53,185 nt of DNA from an uncultured Bacteroidales bacterium. GTDB lineage: Bacteria > Bacteroidota > Bacteroidia > Bacteroidales > P3. The stretch covers positions 1 to 53,185 of the forward strand of contig CALGCG010000058.1 of NCBI GenBank assembly GCA_937884485.1. Reading direction: 5' to 3'. The position numbers and the translations under genes are program-made. The notes beneath the pieces are model-generated. The model had not been told where the DNA came from. It did not search any database and saw only the letters and a program-made list of their open reading frames with translations. Every line of letters begins with the position of its first letter. Position 1 is the first letter of the stretch. This document shows, piece by piece, positions 42,504 through 51,050 of this stretch.

Positions 42504-43694
42504 ATGAAGCCCTTACAGCAAAAGTTAGCTCAATACACCGTCCCTCAGGAGACCAAAGCTGCGGGAATCTACCCTTATTTTACCCCCATCACTTCCGAGC
42601 AGAACACCGAAGTCTACGTGCAAGGTCATGAGGGCAAGGTGCTGATGTTCGGTAGCAACAGCTATCTTGGACTCACCAACGACCCTCGTCTCAAAGAGGC
42701 TGCCAAGCGTGCCATCGACAAGTACGGCACAGGCTGTGCCGGCTCGCCTTTCCTCAACGGCACCCTGGATATCCATGTGCAGTTGCAGGATGAGCTGGCG
42801 GAGTTCCTCGGCAAGGATGGCGTCATGCTCTTCTCCGCGGGCTTCCTGGCCAACAGCGGCGTCATCCCCGACGTTGTGGGCCGTGGCGACTATCTCTTCT
42901 ACGACGAGCGCGTCCATGCCTCCATCATGGAAGGCAAGCTCATCACTTTTGCCAACACGCAGAAATACAAACACAACGACATGGCCGACCTCGAGCGCGT
43001 CCTGGCCAAGGCTCCGCTGGAGGCCGCCAAGCTGGTGGTCACCGATGGCGTCTTCTCCATGGAAGGCGACGTGGCTCATGTCGACAAGATGGTGGATATC
43101 TGCAATAAATACAACGCCACGCTGATGGTCGACGAGGCCCATGGCCTCGGCGTCTTCGGCCGTGAGGGCCGCGGCACCTGCGACCATTTCGGCAAGCTGA
43201 AGGATGTGGAGCTCGTCATGGGCACCTTCTCCAAGAGCCTCGCTTCCGTGGGTGGATTCATAGCCTCCGACAAGGAGACCATCAACTGGATGAAACACAG
43301 CGTGCGCCCCTATATCTTCACCGCCTCCATCACCCCTGCCAGCACCGCCTCGGTGCTCGAGGCCCTGCACATCATGCGCAGCGAGCCCGAGCGCAACGCC
43401 GCCCTCTGGGACAACCAGCGCTATGCCTTCAAGGCCTTCAAGGACCTCGGTTTCGAAATCGGCAACACCGAGACCCCCATCATACCCCTCTTCATCCGCG
43501 ACAACACCAAGACCTTCACCATCACGCACGACCTGCTGGAGGACGGCGTTTTCGTCACCCCCGTCATCGCCCCCGCGGTGCCCAACGACGAGACCCTCAT
43601 CCGCGTGGCTCTCATGGCTACCCACACCCACGAGCAGATCGACATCGCCGTGGAGAAAATCCACCGCGCCTTCAAGAAACTCCAGGTGCTGTAG
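42504..43694 (+). CDS. spt: Serine palmitoyltransferase-type alpha-oxoamine synthase
   Basis: A 396-residue PLP enzyme. The internal aldimine lysine is Lys244 in GTFSKSLASVGGF; LMFGSNSYLGLTNDPRL, LNGTLDIHVQLQDELAEF and MVDEAHGLGVFG are further family motifs. In Bacteroidales the close relatives are serine palmitoyltransferases that start sphingolipid synthesis by condensing serine with an acyl thioester. The related KBL and 8-amino-7-oxononanoate synthases are alternatives; no biotin genes are nearby. The next gene is a GNAT-type acyltransferase, supporting the sphingolipid reading. Confidence 0.88.
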   Translation: MKPLQQKLAQYTVPQETKAAGIYPYFTPITSEQNTEVYVQGHEGKVLMFGSNSYLGLTNDPRLKEAAKRAIDKYGTGCAGSPFLNGTLDIHVQLQDELAEFLGKDGVMLFSAGFLANSGVIPDVVGRGDYLFYDERVHASIMEGKLITFANTQKYKHNDMADLERVLAKAPLEAAKLVVTDGVFSMEGDVAHVDKMVDICNKYNATLMVDEAHGLGVFGREGRGTCDHFGKLKDVELVMGTFSKSLASVGGFIASDKETINWMKHSVRPYIFTASITPASTASVLEALHIMRSEPERNAALWDNQRYAFKAFKDLGFEIGNTETPIIPLFIRDNTKTFTITHDLLEDGVFVTPVIAPAVPNDETLIRVALMATHTHEQIDIAVEKIHRAFKKLQVL

Positions 43695-43739
43695 GAGCAG
43701 TTGAGTAGATAAGTTGTTAAAGTAGTTAAGATATTGGTT

Positions 43740-44861
43740 ATGGCCGAGATTGTTGTTAAAAAGGTAGAGAGCAAAGGCGATTTGCGCAAATTCATCGCCT
43801 TCCCCAACCGCCTCTTCAAGGATGTGCCCTCATATATCCCGGCGCTGAACTTCGACGAGCGCAACCTTCTCTCCGACAAGAACCCCTCGCTGGAGCACTG
43901 CTCGCGCGAGCTCTATCTGGCCCTGCGCGATGGCAAGGTCGTCGGCCGCGTGGCCGCCATCATCAACCGCACTGTCAACGAGCACTGGAACAAGAAGTCC
44001 GTTCGCTTCGGTTGGTTCGATTTCATTGAGGACTACGACGTCTTCTCCGCCCTGCTCGCCAAGGTGGCCGAATACGGCCGCGCCCACGGCATGACCGAAA
44101 TAGAAGGCCCCTTCGGATTCACCGACATGGACAAGGAATGCTGGGTCATCGACAACTACGACGCCCGCCAGAACATTTCCACCCTCTACAACCCCGAATA
44201 CTACGTTCGTTTCATCGAGCGTGCAGGCTATGAAATCAAGTGCAAGTGGCAGCAATACAGCATGCCGGCCTCCCAGCCTGTGCCCGACAAGGTGGCCCGC
44301 CTCAACAAGCTCATCATGGAGAAGTACCACCTGCGCCTCGTCCGCGTCAAGCACCGCAAGCAGCTCATCCCCTACGCCTGGCAGTTCTTCCACGCCATCA
44401 ACGACTCCTTCAAGGACCTCTACGACTTCGTCCCCATGACCGAAAAGGAAATCAAGGTCTACATCGACGAATACTTCCCCTTTGTCAACATGGACTTCGT
44501 CCAGTTCGTCGTCGACGAGAACGACCACCTCGTGGGCTTCGGCCTCTCCATCCCCGACCTCAACGGCGCCTACAAGAAGGCCAACGGCCGCCTCTTCCCC
44601 TTCGGCTGGTACCACATCCTGCGCGCCTTCAAGAAGTTCGACACCATCGACCTCCTGCTCAACGGCGTCCTGCCCGAATGGCAGAAGCGCGGCGTCCACA
44701 GCATCTACTACAGCGACATGAACGAGGCCGCCATACGCTACCAGGTCCACACCGCCTACACCAACCCCCAGATCATCGGCAACGAGGCCGTCAAAATCTG
44801 GGAGACGCAGTACAACACCGCGCCGCTCATGCAGCGCGCCGTCTTCGGCAAAGCCCTCTGA
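43740..44861 (+). CDS. GNAT-type acyltransferase-like protein beside spt
   Basis: A 373-residue protein with a C-terminal GNAT-like fold (FVQFVVDENDHLVGFGLSI, followed by a Tyr/Asn-rich CoA-side region) and a preceding N-terminal acyltransferase-like half (SRELYLALRDGKVVGRVAAI). Bacterial ceramide synthases of Caulobacter belong to the GNAT superfamily, so a gene 45 bases after spt is a reasonable candidate for N-acylating the sphingoid base; that is inference from context. The ATG at 43740 is preferred over a TTG at 43734. Confidence 0.7.
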   Translation: MAEIVVKKVESKGDLRKFIAFPNRLFKDVPSYIPALNFDERNLLSDKNPSLEHCSRELYLALRDGKVVGRVAAIINRTVNEHWNKKSVRFGWFDFIEDYDVFSALLAKVAEYGRAHGMTEIEGPFGFTDMDKECWVIDNYDARQNISTLYNPEYYVRFIERAGYEIKCKWQQYSMPASQPVPDKVARLNKLIMEKYHLRLVRVKHRKQLIPYAWQFFHAINDSFKDLYDFVPMTEKEIKVYIDEYFPFVNMDFVQFVVDENDHLVGFGLSIPDLNGAYKKANGRLFPFGWYHILRAFKKFDTIDLLLNGVLPEWQKRGVHSIYYSDMNEAAIRYQVHTAYTNPQIIGNEAVKIWETQYNTAPLMQRAVFGKAL

Positions 44862-44875
44862 GATGGAAAATCATG

Positions 44876-44904
44876 GTCTCCTGCGAGCGCAGCGAGCAGG
44901 AGAC
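44876..44904 (+). terminator. Hairpin after the GNAT gene
   Basis: GTCTCCTGC / GCAGGAGAC, 9 bp perfect, loop of 11 bases, without a T-run. Possible transcript end or stabiliser. Confidence 0.4.
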
Positions 44905-44977
44905 TCCACACCCCACGGTCCATTTGGCATTTTTTCCGTTACCAAGCCCCCATTTTCACCCTATCATCTCCCTCCAT

Positions 44978-45032
44978 GGTGGGAGTTGGGTGGGAGTTGG
45001 TAGGTAGTTGGTAGGCACATGGTAGGGGCATC
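44978..45032. repeat. 11-bp-period array E
   Basis: Five 11-mers: GGTGGGAGTTG twice, GTAGGTAGTTG, GTAGGCACATG, GTAGGGGCATC. The sequence is unlike the other arrays but the period is the same. It lies between convergent GNAT and SDR genes. Confidence 0.75.
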
Positions 45033-45060
45033 AGTGCATTCATTCTCTGTGTATTACGCT

Positions 45061-45083
45061 AAAAAAAGCCCCTTTTGGGGCTT
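45061..45083 (-). terminator. Terminator of the SDR gene
   Basis: AAGCCCC / GGGGCTT around TTTT, followed on the minus strand by a T7 run, 67 bases beyond the SDR stop. Confidence 0.8.
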
Positions 45084-45149
45084 CGGGCACTTGCCATTTG
45101 TCATTTTTTCCTTTTTTTTACCCTGTTTCCAGGAATCATTAGTCTGAAA

Positions 45150-45950
45150 TCAGCACTTGTAGTAGCTGCGGAGGATGGCCACCATCTGGTTGCCGGAGAG
45201 CACGCGCTTGACGGCCACGGAGGCCCACTGCTCGAGGTTGGCCACGACGCGGCGCAGCGAGGGGTTCTTCTGCTCCACGATGCGGGCTATGCGGCGCGCC
45301 AGCACGTCGGGTTTCAGGCCGGAGTTCTCCTCCTTCTCGATGATGGCCAGCGAGCGGCGGAAGAGGGGGCCGTAGTCGGGGTCGTCGAGGGTGGCCTGGC
45401 TGTTGCGGCGGCTGGCGGTGAAGCCCGTGGCAAAGTCGCCGGGTTCGACCATGGCCACACGGATGCCGAAGCTGCGCACCTCGGCGGCCAGGGCCTCGCT
45501 GAAGCCCTCGATGGCGAACTTGGAGGCCGAGTAGAAGCCCTGCCACGGCAGGCCCATGACGCCTCCGATGGAGCTGAGGTTGACAATCTTGCCGCTCCGT
45601 TGCTTGCGCATGTAGGGCAGCACAGCCTGGCAGAGGTTGACGCAGCCCATGAAGTTGGTGCCCATCTGGAGGTCGATCTCCTCGGGGGTGGCCAGCTCGA
45701 GGGCGCCGCCGATGCCCATGCCGGCGTTGTTGACGAGGACGTCGATGCGCCCCGCCTCGGCGGCGATGCGGCCCACAACCCCGGTCACCTGCTCGCGGTT
45801 GCGCACGTCGCATTGCATATAGTGTATTTTCCCGTGTTCCATGGGACGGCGGCAGAGGCCGTAGACGCGGTGGCCCTTGGCGGCCAGGAGTTCGGCCGTG
45901 GCCAGGCCAAAGCCCGACGAGGCACCGGTGATGATGATGGTCTGTTGCAT
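45150..45950 (-). CDS. Classical SDR oxidoreductase
   Basis: A 266-residue short-chain dehydrogenase: N-terminal TGASSGFGLATAEL for NADP, NNAGMGIGG, the catalytic Ser (NLSSIGG) and YSASKFAIEGF (Tyr/Lys). Its place 0.3 kb from spt and the GNAT gene makes a 3-ketosphinganine reductase one option, but SDRs are too diverse to assign from sequence alone and it is on the opposite strand. It is the only minus-strand gene between 41.2 and 53.1 kb. Confidence 0.82.
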   Translation of the reverse strand: MQQTIIITGASSGFGLATAELLAAKGHRVYGLCRRPMEHGKIHYMQCDVRNREQVTGVVGRIAAEAGRIDVLVNNAGMGIGGALELATPEEIDLQMGTNFMGCVNLCQAVLPYMRKQRSGKIVNLSSIGGVMGLPWQGFYSASKFAIEGFSEALAAEVRSFGIRVAMVEPGDFATGFTASRRNSQATLDDPDYGPLFRRSLAIIEKEENSGLKPDVLARRIARIVEQKNPSLRRVVANLEQWASVAVKRVLSGNQMVAILRSYYKC

Positions 45951-45975
45951 AGGTTAGGCGGTTGCTAATTTTTTG

Positions 45976-45983
45976 CAAAGATA
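45976..45983 (-). promoter_or_regulatory. -7 box of the SDR gene
   Basis: TATCTTTG on the minus strand fits TAnnTTTG, 25 bases upstream of the ATG. Confidence 0.65.
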
Positions 45984-46048
45984 CGCCTTTTTTTTCGATT
46001 AACGGCTCTTTTGTTTAACAAAAAGCGCTATATGTCGCAAAGATTTTG

Positions 46049-46056
46049 TATTTTTG
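46049..46056 (+). promoter_or_regulatory. -7 box of the lipoprotein-DUF4175 unit
   Basis: TATTTTTG fits TAnnTTTG, 23 bases before the ATG at 46080. Confidence 0.65.
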
Positions 46057-46079
46057 CATTTCAAAAAACCGAAAGAACG

Positions 46080-46439
46080 ATGAAGAAGATATTGATGTCC
46101 ATGGCGTTGTGCACCGCCGTGCTGGCTGCGGCCTGCACGGGCGGCACCCACGACGAGACCGATGCCCAGCGGCTGGCCCGCAAGACGGTGGCGTGCCTCG
46201 CCATTGCCGACGCCGAGCCCAGCCCCGAGGTGGCGGACAAGTACTTGGAGTGCATGCAGGAGGTGTTCCGCTTCGACGACAGCCTCAATGCCGCCTGCCC
46301 CTCGCTGGTGGAGACCGAGGAGTTCGTGGCCGAATACGAGGCCGCCCTCAAGAGCATCAACGCCGACTACGACAGGGCCTCCGTCAACGCCAGGATTCTC
46401 GAAGCCAACGAACGGCTGACGCCCTATCTGATCATGTAG
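46080..46439 (+). CDS. Small helical lipoprotein
   Basis: A 119-residue lipoprotein with signal peptide and lipobox (VLAAACTGGTHDE). The mature part looks all-helical and acidic (PEVADKYLECMQEVFRFDDSL, FVAEYEAALKSINADYD). No family recognised. It is 21 bases upstream of the large DUF4175 gene on the same transcript, so it may be a partner of that membrane protein. Confidence 0.68.
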   Translation: MKKILMSMALCTAVLAAACTGGTHDETDAQRLARKTVACLAIADAEPSPEVADKYLECMQEVFRFDDSLNAACPSLVETEEFVAEYEAALKSINADYDRASVNARILEANERLTPYLIM

Positions 46440-46460
46440 CACACTAAAAACCAAGAACCT

Positions 46461-49400
46461 TTGAGCCACACCGGGGACATACTGCAGGCGCTCGACGCTT
46501 TCATCAGGAAGTACTACAAGAACCTCCTGCTGAAGGGCGCGTTGTATGCCGTGGCCATCGTGGGGGTGCTGTTCCTGGCGGCGGTGCTGCTGGAGCACTT
46601 CGGGTGGCTCTCCAGCGTGGCCCGCGGCGTCATCTTCTGGGGCGGAATGGCGGCCGTGGCGGCCGTCGTGGCGTGGTACATCGTGCGACCGCTGGTCAAG
46701 ATGGCCGGCCTCGGCAAGCGCCTCTCGCATGCCGAAGCCGCCCGCATTGTGGGCCGCCACTTCCCCGAGGTGGGCGACAAACTCCTCAACCTCCTCCAAC
46801 TCATGGAAGAAGAGGACTCAGCACTTAACACTCAACATTCCTCCCTCCTCCTCGCGGCCATCGAGCAGAAGACCGAGCAGCTGCGCCCCGTGCCCTTCGC
46901 CAACGCCGTCGACCTCAAGGCCAACCGCCGCTACCTCAAGTATGCCCTGCCGCCCCTGGCGCTCATCGTGCTGCTGCTCGTCGTTGCCCCGCAGGTGGTC
47001 ACCGAACCGTCGAAGCGCATCGTCAACTACAGCACCGTCTACGAGCGCCCCGCGCCCTTCCGTTTCACCATCGAGAACGCCTCCCTCACCGTGTGGCCGG
47101 GGCACGACTACACGCTCTCCGTCAGCGTCGACGGCGAGGCCCTGCCGGCCGAAGCGTTCATCAACATCGAAGGCCGCCGCTACAAGATGACGCGCCTCTC
47201 CCCCACCCTCTTCGAATACACGTTCCGCCAGGTGGCACGCTCGCAGCAGTTCGCCCTCGAGGCGTCGGGCGTCACCGACGGCGGCCACCTGCTGCGCATG
47301 CTCCCCGACCCGCAGGTTGTGGAGTTCCGCATGCTCCTCTCCTACCCCGCCTACACGGGCCGCCAGGCCGAGACGGTGGTCAACCTCGGCGACGCCGCCG
47401 TGCCCGAAGGCACCCACGTCAAGTGGATATTCCAGACCAAGGACGCCGACAGCGTGCACTTCGCCCTCGGCAATGCCCTCCGCGCCCTGCCCACCGACGC
47501 CAACGGCCGCGCCGAAGTCGCCACCCGCGTCATGCAGACGCTGGACTACGGCTTCGCGGTGAGCAACAACGAGGCCGTGGCCTCCGACACCCTGCGCTAC
47601 TCCCTCTCGGCCATCGCCGACGCCCTGCCGCTGATTGCCGTGGAGGAGATCATAGACTCCCTGCACCCCGACCGCCGCATCTTCCGCGGCCGCGTGAAGG
47701 ACGATTACGGCTTCTCCAGGCTCGTTTTCGTCCACCAGACGGCCAACACCGCCGACACCGCCCGAAAGGCCCGCAGCGAGGCCGAAATGGCCCTCCGCGC
47801 CGGCGAGGCATCGCAGGAGTTCTTCTTCACCTTCAACACCGCCGAACTCACCCTCGCCCCAGGCGACGCCCTCTCCTACTGGTTCGAGGTGTCCGACAAC
47901 GACGCCATCCACGGCCCCAAAACCGTCAAGTCGCAGGTGTTCGAAATCAAAATCCCCAGCGCCGACGAACTGGACCAGCTGCTGCAGCGCAGCAGCAACG
48001 AGGTGCGCCAAAGCGCAGAAAACCAGGTGTCTGAACTGCAGAAACTGCAGGAGGAAATCAACGAGATGATGCGCCGACTGGTGGACAAGAAGGAACTCAA
48101 CTGGCAGGACAAGAAGGACCTCCAGCAGATACAGCAGAAACAGCAGCAGGTGCGCCAGATGATGCAGCAGATGCAGCAGCAGATCCAGGAGAACAACCGC
48201 CTGGAACAGAAATACCGCGAGCAGAGCGAACAGCTCATGGAAAAGCAGCGCGAACTGGACCGCCTGATGAACGAGGTGATGGACGAGAAGATGAAGGAGA
48301 CCATGGTGGAGATAGACCGCATGATGAAGGAACTGGACAAGAACAAGGTGCAGCAGGAGCTGGAACAGCTCAAGATGGACAACTCCGAACTCGAGAAACA
48401 GCTCGACCAGAACATCGAACTGATGAAGCGTCTGGAACTGGAAAAGAAGGTGGAGCAGACCATCCAGAACATGGACCGCCTGGCCGAGGACCAACGCAAT
48501 GTTTCGCGTGAAACGGAACAGGCTAAAGGCAAGGAAAACCAGCAGTTGCAACAGAAACAGCAGCAGCTGAACGACCGTTTCCAAGAGCTGAAAAAGGACA
48601 TCGACCAAATCAAGCAGGACTACAAAAACCTCGACCCCGGCACGGAGTTCAAGGTGCCCGAGGAGTTGGAAAAACAGGTCGAACAGCACCAGCAGGAGGC
48701 CCAGCAGAGCCTCCAGAAAGGCAAGCATAAGGACGCCTCCGGCAAGCAGAAGCAGGCCGCCGACGACATGGAACAGCTCAGCGAGGCCCTCGCCGAAGCC
48801 CAGGTCGAGGCCGAACAGCAGGACCTGGCCGAGGACGCCGAGGAGGTGCGCCGACTGCTGAAGAACCTCGTCCAGCTCTCCTTCAACCAGGAGGAACTCA
48901 TCGCCGACGTCAACAGCACCTACATCCAAGACCCGAAATACCAGTCCATTATCTTCCGCCAGAACCGTATCCGCGACGACTTCCGCAACGTCGAGGACTC
49001 GCTGCGGTCCATGGCCAAACGACAGCTCAAGGTGGCCTCGGTCATCACCAAACAGCTCGGCGAGGTCAACAACAACATCGCCCGCTCGCTCAACGGCCTG
49101 CTGGACATGAACCAGAGTTTCTACGGCACCTACAAGAACACCCAGGCCTCGCGCTCGATGCAGTATAGCATGACGGCCCTCAACAACTTGGCTCTCGTGC
49201 TCGCCGAAAGCCTCGACCAGATGCAGAACCAGATGCGCCAGAACAGCCAGAAACAGAAGGCCGGACAGTGCAAGAACCCCGGCAAGAACAGCAACCCCAG
49301 CGCCAAACCCGGCAAGGGCAAGCCCTCGGCCAAGTCAATGCGACAGATGCAGCAGGAGCTCAACAAGCAGATGGAAGCCCTCCGCAAACAGCTCGACAAG

Positions 49401-49877
49401 CAGGGCAAAAAGCCCGACGGACGGCACAAACTGGGCCAGGGACAGCAGATGAGCGAGGAGTTCGCCAAGATGGCCGCCCAACAGGAACTCATCCGCCGCA
49501 TGATGCAGGAATATGGGCAGGAAATGAAACAGCAGAATGCCGGTAACAGCAAGCTGGCCAAGGAGATAGACCAAATGATGAAACAGATGGAGCAGACCGA
49601 GACCGACCTCGTCAACCGCACCATCACCCGCCAGACCATCGCCCGCCAGCAGCAGATCATGACGCGCCTCCTCGAGCACGAGAAGGCCGAAATGCAGCGC
49701 GAGAAAGAGGAACGCCGCGAGAGCCACGAGGCCGACGACCTCTACAGCCAGCCTTCGCCCGCCGAACTCGAGAAGTACCGCCGCCAGCAGCAGCCCACCA
49801 CCGACCAGCTCCGCACCGTGCCCCCCACCCTCTCGCCCTACTATCGCAACAAGGTCAACGACTACTTCTACCGCTAA
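46461..49877 (+). CDS. DUF4175-type membrane protein with long Gln/Met-rich coiled coil
   Basis: A 1138-residue protein. Two helices lie near residues 22-75 and one near 160-180; an extracytoplasmic beta-rich region extends to about 500 (VWPGHDYTLSVSVDGEAL, YPAYTGRQAETVVN); then a very long Gln/Met/Glu/Lys-rich coiled coil (about 510-870) and a Lys/Pro-rich low-complexity segment near 935-985. The start must be the TTG at 46461: the frame is closed by the stop codon of the previous gene eight codons earlier and no ATG precedes the first membrane segment. The family is of unknown function. A parS-like 16-mer lies inside at 48500. Confidence 0.8.
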   Translation: MSHTGDILQALDAFIRKYYKNLLLKGALYAVAIVGVLFLAAVLLEHFGWLSSVARGVIFWGGMAAVAAVVAWYIVRPLVKMAGLGKRLSHAEAARIVGRHFPEVGDKLLNLLQLMEEEDSALNTQHSSLLLAAIEQKTEQLRPVPFANAVDLKANRRYLKYALPPLALIVLLLVVAPQVVTEPSKRIVNYSTVYERPAPFRFTIENASLTVWPGHDYTLSVSVDGEALPAEAFINIEGRRYKMTRLSPTLFEYTFRQVARSQQFALEASGVTDGGHLLRMLPDPQVVEFRMLLSYPAYTGRQAETVVNLGDAAVPEGTHVKWIFQTKDADSVHFALGNALRALPTDANGRAEVATRVMQTLDYGFAVSNNEAVASDTLRYSLSAIADALPLIAVEEIIDSLHPDRRIFRGRVKDDYGFSRLVFVHQTANTADTARKARSEAEMALRAGEASQEFFFTFNTAELTLAPGDALSYWFEVSDNDAIHGPKTVKSQVFEIKIPSADELDQLLQRSSNEVRQSAENQVSELQKLQEEINEMMRRLVDKKELNWQDKKDLQQIQQKQQQVRQMMQQMQQQIQENNRLEQKYREQSEQLMEKQRELDRLMNEVMDEKMKETMVEIDRMMKELDKNKVQQELEQLKMDNSELEKQLDQNIELMKRLELEKKVEQTIQNMDRLAEDQRNVSRETEQAKGKENQQLQQKQQQLNDRFQELKKDIDQIKQDYKNLDPGTEFKVPEELEKQVEQHQQEAQQSLQKGKHKDASGKQKQAADDMEQLSEALAEAQVEAEQQDLAEDAEEVRRLLKNLVQLSFNQEELIADVNSTYIQDPKYQSIIFRQNRIRDDFRNVEDSLRSMAKRQLKVASVITKQLGEVNNNIARSLNGLLDMNQSFYGTYKNTQASRSMQYSMTALNNLALVLAESLDQMQNQMRQNSQKQKAGQCKNPGKNSNPSAKPGKGKPSAKSMRQMQQELNKQMEALRKQLDKQGKKPDGRHKLGQGQQMSEEFAKMAAQQELIRRMMQEYGQEMKQQNAGNSKLAKEIDQMMKQMEQTETDLVNRTITRQTIARQQQIMTRLLEHEKAEMQREKEERRESHEADDLYSQPSPAELEKYRRQQQPTTDQLRTVPPTLSPYYRNKVNDYFYR
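48500..48515. promoter_or_regulatory. parS-like site 3 (14/16)
   Basis: TGTTTCGCGTGAAACG has two mismatches to TGTTTCACGTGAAACA. It lies in the DUF4175 coding region, where the codons read NVSRET. Confidence 0.45.
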
Positions 49878-49983
49878 CAGTGGCTGGTTGACGGCCTTTT
49901 GTGTGGGGTGGGAGAGGGGTTGAAAAAATGAAGAAATGGGGATGAAAAAATGAGATTGTTGTCTGCGGTTAACAATTTTTTTG

Positions 49984-49991
49984 TATATTTG
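49984..49991 (+). promoter_or_regulatory. -7 box of the HATPase gene
   Basis: TATATTTG fits TAnnTTTG, 23 bases before the ATG at 50015, with a TTG about 22 bases upstream. Confidence 0.7.
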
Positions 49992-50014
49992 CACAAGGAA
50001 AAAAATAGCCAAGG

Positions 50015-50464
50015 ATGAATGAATCGTTTGTAATACAGTCTGATATTGCCAATCTGCCCTACGTAGAGGAGCGGGTGTTCCATTTTTGCCACGAGTGCCA
50101 TGTGGGCAACTACTACTCTACGGTGTCGGTGGCGGCGCTGCAGGCTGCGTCGAATGCCATTGTCCATGGCAACGGTTCCGACGCTTCGAAGACGGTCACC
50201 GTCACCCTCGGCACCTGCCGGGGCGGTGTCTTTGTCGAGGTGGAAGACCAGGGGGCCGGATTCCGGTTCGACGACTTCGGCACCATGGAGTCGCTGGAGA
50301 AGGGGAGCGGCATCTTCGTGATGAAGTCCCTCGCCGACCGCATGTGCTACTCCGACGGCGGTCGGGTGGTGAGGATGGAATTCGACATCGCCGGCATCGA
50401 CCCCGCCGACGCCCTGGAACGCGCCGCCGTCCTGCAGTCGCATTTCGCCCTGGTGGAGGCTTGA
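50015..50464 (+). CDS. RsbW-like HATPase (anti-sigma/serine kinase type)
   Basis: A 149-residue stand-alone GHKL ATPase domain: N-box AALQAASNAIVHGN, G1 box VEDQGAGFRF and G2 box GSGIFVMKSLADRM. Such proteins act as anti-sigma factors or serine kinases of STAS-domain antagonists in partner switching. No STAS protein or phosphatase lies in the window, and Bacteroidota partner systems are poorly known, so the target is open. Confidence 0.85.
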   Translation: MNESFVIQSDIANLPYVEERVFHFCHECHVGNYYSTVSVAALQAASNAIVHGNGSDASKTVTVTLGTCRGGVFVEVEDQGAGFRFDDFGTMESLEKGSGIFVMKSLADRMCYSDGGRVVRMEFDIAGIDPADALERAAVLQSHFALVEA

Positions 50465-50594
50465 CGATTCGTCGTTTTCCTTGCAATGGGTAGAGCAACT
50501 GCCTTGGTTGGGACAAAAAACGGGCTGTATTTTGACGAAAAAGTGTTCCGAAAACGTTGTAAAAACAAGTAAATCAGTATTATAAATCTAAAAT

Positions 50595-51038
50595 ATGTCG
50601 ATTCGATTTTCTTCCCAAATTGAGAGTTTTGAGCTTCCGGAGGCCGAAAAGGTCAAAAAATGGATCTCCGAGGTCGTTTTGCGTCGCGGGAAGAAGGTCG
50701 GCAACATCTCGTACCTCTTCTGCGACGACGAGTACATGATTGGCGTCAACCGTCAGTACCTCGACCACGACACCTACACCGACATCATCACCTTCGACTA
50801 TGTGGCCGCCGACCTCATCTCGGGCGACATCTTTGTCTGTATCGACAGGGTAGGGGAGAACGCCGCGAAGTTTGGCGTCGCTTTCGAGGAGGAGCTGCAT
50901 CGGGTGGTCATCCACGGCGTGCTGCACCTGCTGGGGCAGGGCGACAAGTCCGACTCCGAGGCCGCCGAGATGCGTCGGCAGGAGGAGGAAAGTCTGGCCC
51001 TGTGGAACACCATGTTTCACGTGGAACGGAAGTGCTAA
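50595..51038 (+). CDS. ybeY: Endoribonuclease/rRNA maturation factor YbeY
   Basis: A 147-residue UPF0054 metalloprotein. The motif is HRVVIHGVLHLLGQGDKSD: two His ligands are kept, while the usual third His of HGxLHLxGxDH is replaced by Asp in GQGDKSD. YbeY takes part in 16S rRNA 3'-end processing and ribosome quality control. The start is 130 bases after the HATPase. A parS-like 16-mer overlaps its last codons at 51013. Confidence 0.9.
   Translation: MSIRFSSQIESFELPEAEKVKKWISEVVLRRGKKVGNISYLFCDDEYMIGVNRQYLDHDTYTDIITFDYVAADLISGDIFVCIDRVGENAAKFGVAFEEELHRVVIHGVLHLLGQGDKSDSEAAEMRRQEEESLALWNTMFHVERKC
51013..51028. promoter_or_regulatory. parS-like site 4 (14/16)
   Basis: TGTTTCACGTGGAACG, two mismatches to the consensus, at the 3' end of ybeY (codons MFHVER). 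Confidence 0.5.
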
Positions 51039-51050
51039 ATACCATGTTCT

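Noticed and set aside
46821..46850. TTAACACTCAACATTCC-like microrepeat inside the DUF4175 gene as an insertion
   Set aside because: It resembles AT-rich spacer microrepeats seen in the phylum, but the frame is intact and one copy is not enough to argue insertion.
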